From Roseburia sp. (GTDB lineage Bacteria; Bacillota; Clostridia; Lachnospirales; Lachnospiraceae), in assembly GCA_026168605.1 (NCBI GenBank), contig JAPFDX010000019.1, positions 21,170 to 85,169 on the forward strand: DNA of 64,000 bases. Reading direction: 5' to 3'. This document shows, piece by piece, positions 63,997-64,000 of this stretch. The notes beneath the pieces were generated by a model. That model was not told the DNA's origin and searched no databases. It saw nothing but the letters and a program-made list of their open reading frames with translations. Numbering within the stretch: the first letter of the stretch is position 1; each line of letters opens with the position of its first letter. A program made the translations under genes and the position numbers.

Positions 63997-64000
63997 AAAC

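Overview
The window looks like chromosomal DNA of an endospore-forming Lachnospiraceae-type Firmicute. Supporting evidence: an alpha/beta-type small acid-soluble spore protein, the Clostridia/Bacilli gene order tig-clpP-clpX-lon-engB, a valS T-box leader, a tetrahydrofolate riboswitch in front of an ECF S component, lipoprotein signal peptides with AAC/TAC lipoboxes, and several gut-type glycan operons. Genus cannot be fixed from sequence alone. Almost all genes are on the minus strand.

Layout. 1-1703: valS (partial) with its promoter, T-box and a hairpin-rich leader. 1721-5506: large RND exporter with a coiled-coil insert. 5507-6344: intergenic region with two repeat types and two tiny ORFs. 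6345-14506: pyruvate kinase and the proteostasis block engB, lon, clpX, clpP, tig. 14716-19592: a close-packed minus-strand series of small accessory enzymes (DUF1905, NUDIX, HExxH protein, two GNATs, RhuM-Doc, VOC, MBL). 19609-23196: a two-subunit ABC exporter. 23197-24011: repeats and a complete transcription unit for a 28-residue peptide. 24012-25503: spore protein, DJ-1/PfpI and a membrane protein. 25517-32416: two circularly permuted GH3 glycosidases around a lipoprotein. 32658-35150: a small FakA_C-like protein, a CYTH protein and an AT-rich prophage remnant (terminase and portal fragments) holding a Fic gene. 35149-43433: structured repeat, dicarboxylate-type symporter, methyltransferase, DUF1653, KtrB/KtrA potassium uptake and a lone ABC transporter. 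43519-50642: an oligopeptide ABC operon whose OppC carries a seven-blade RCC1-like propeller. 51206-61459: a sucrose/alpha-glucoside operon (LacI, solute-binding protein, two permeases, GH13, GH32, P-loop kinase, GH13_18 phosphorylase). 61650-64000: tRNA-Leu, LytTR/DUF3021 pair and a FolT-like gene under a THF riboswitch.

How the genes work together. The sugar operon imports a small gluco- or fructo-oligosaccharide and can split it three ways: GH13 hydrolysis, GH32 hydrolysis or phosphorolysis. The LacI repressor next door has two matching operators 66 bp apart in front of the transporter. The GH3 pair and lipoprotein look like a surface beta-glucoside module. Opp imports peptides, but its permease has an extracytoplasmic domain not normal for the family.

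The most unusual features are the propeller-bearing OppC and two families of 218-283 bp imperfect-palindrome repeats. In these the terminal stems differ between copies yet still pair, and one family shows two-sided compensatory changes in its central hairpin. Intergenic stretches over 300 bp are accounted for by the leader, repeat, promoter, terminator, tRNA or prophage-remnant entries; outside those entries I see nothing in them.
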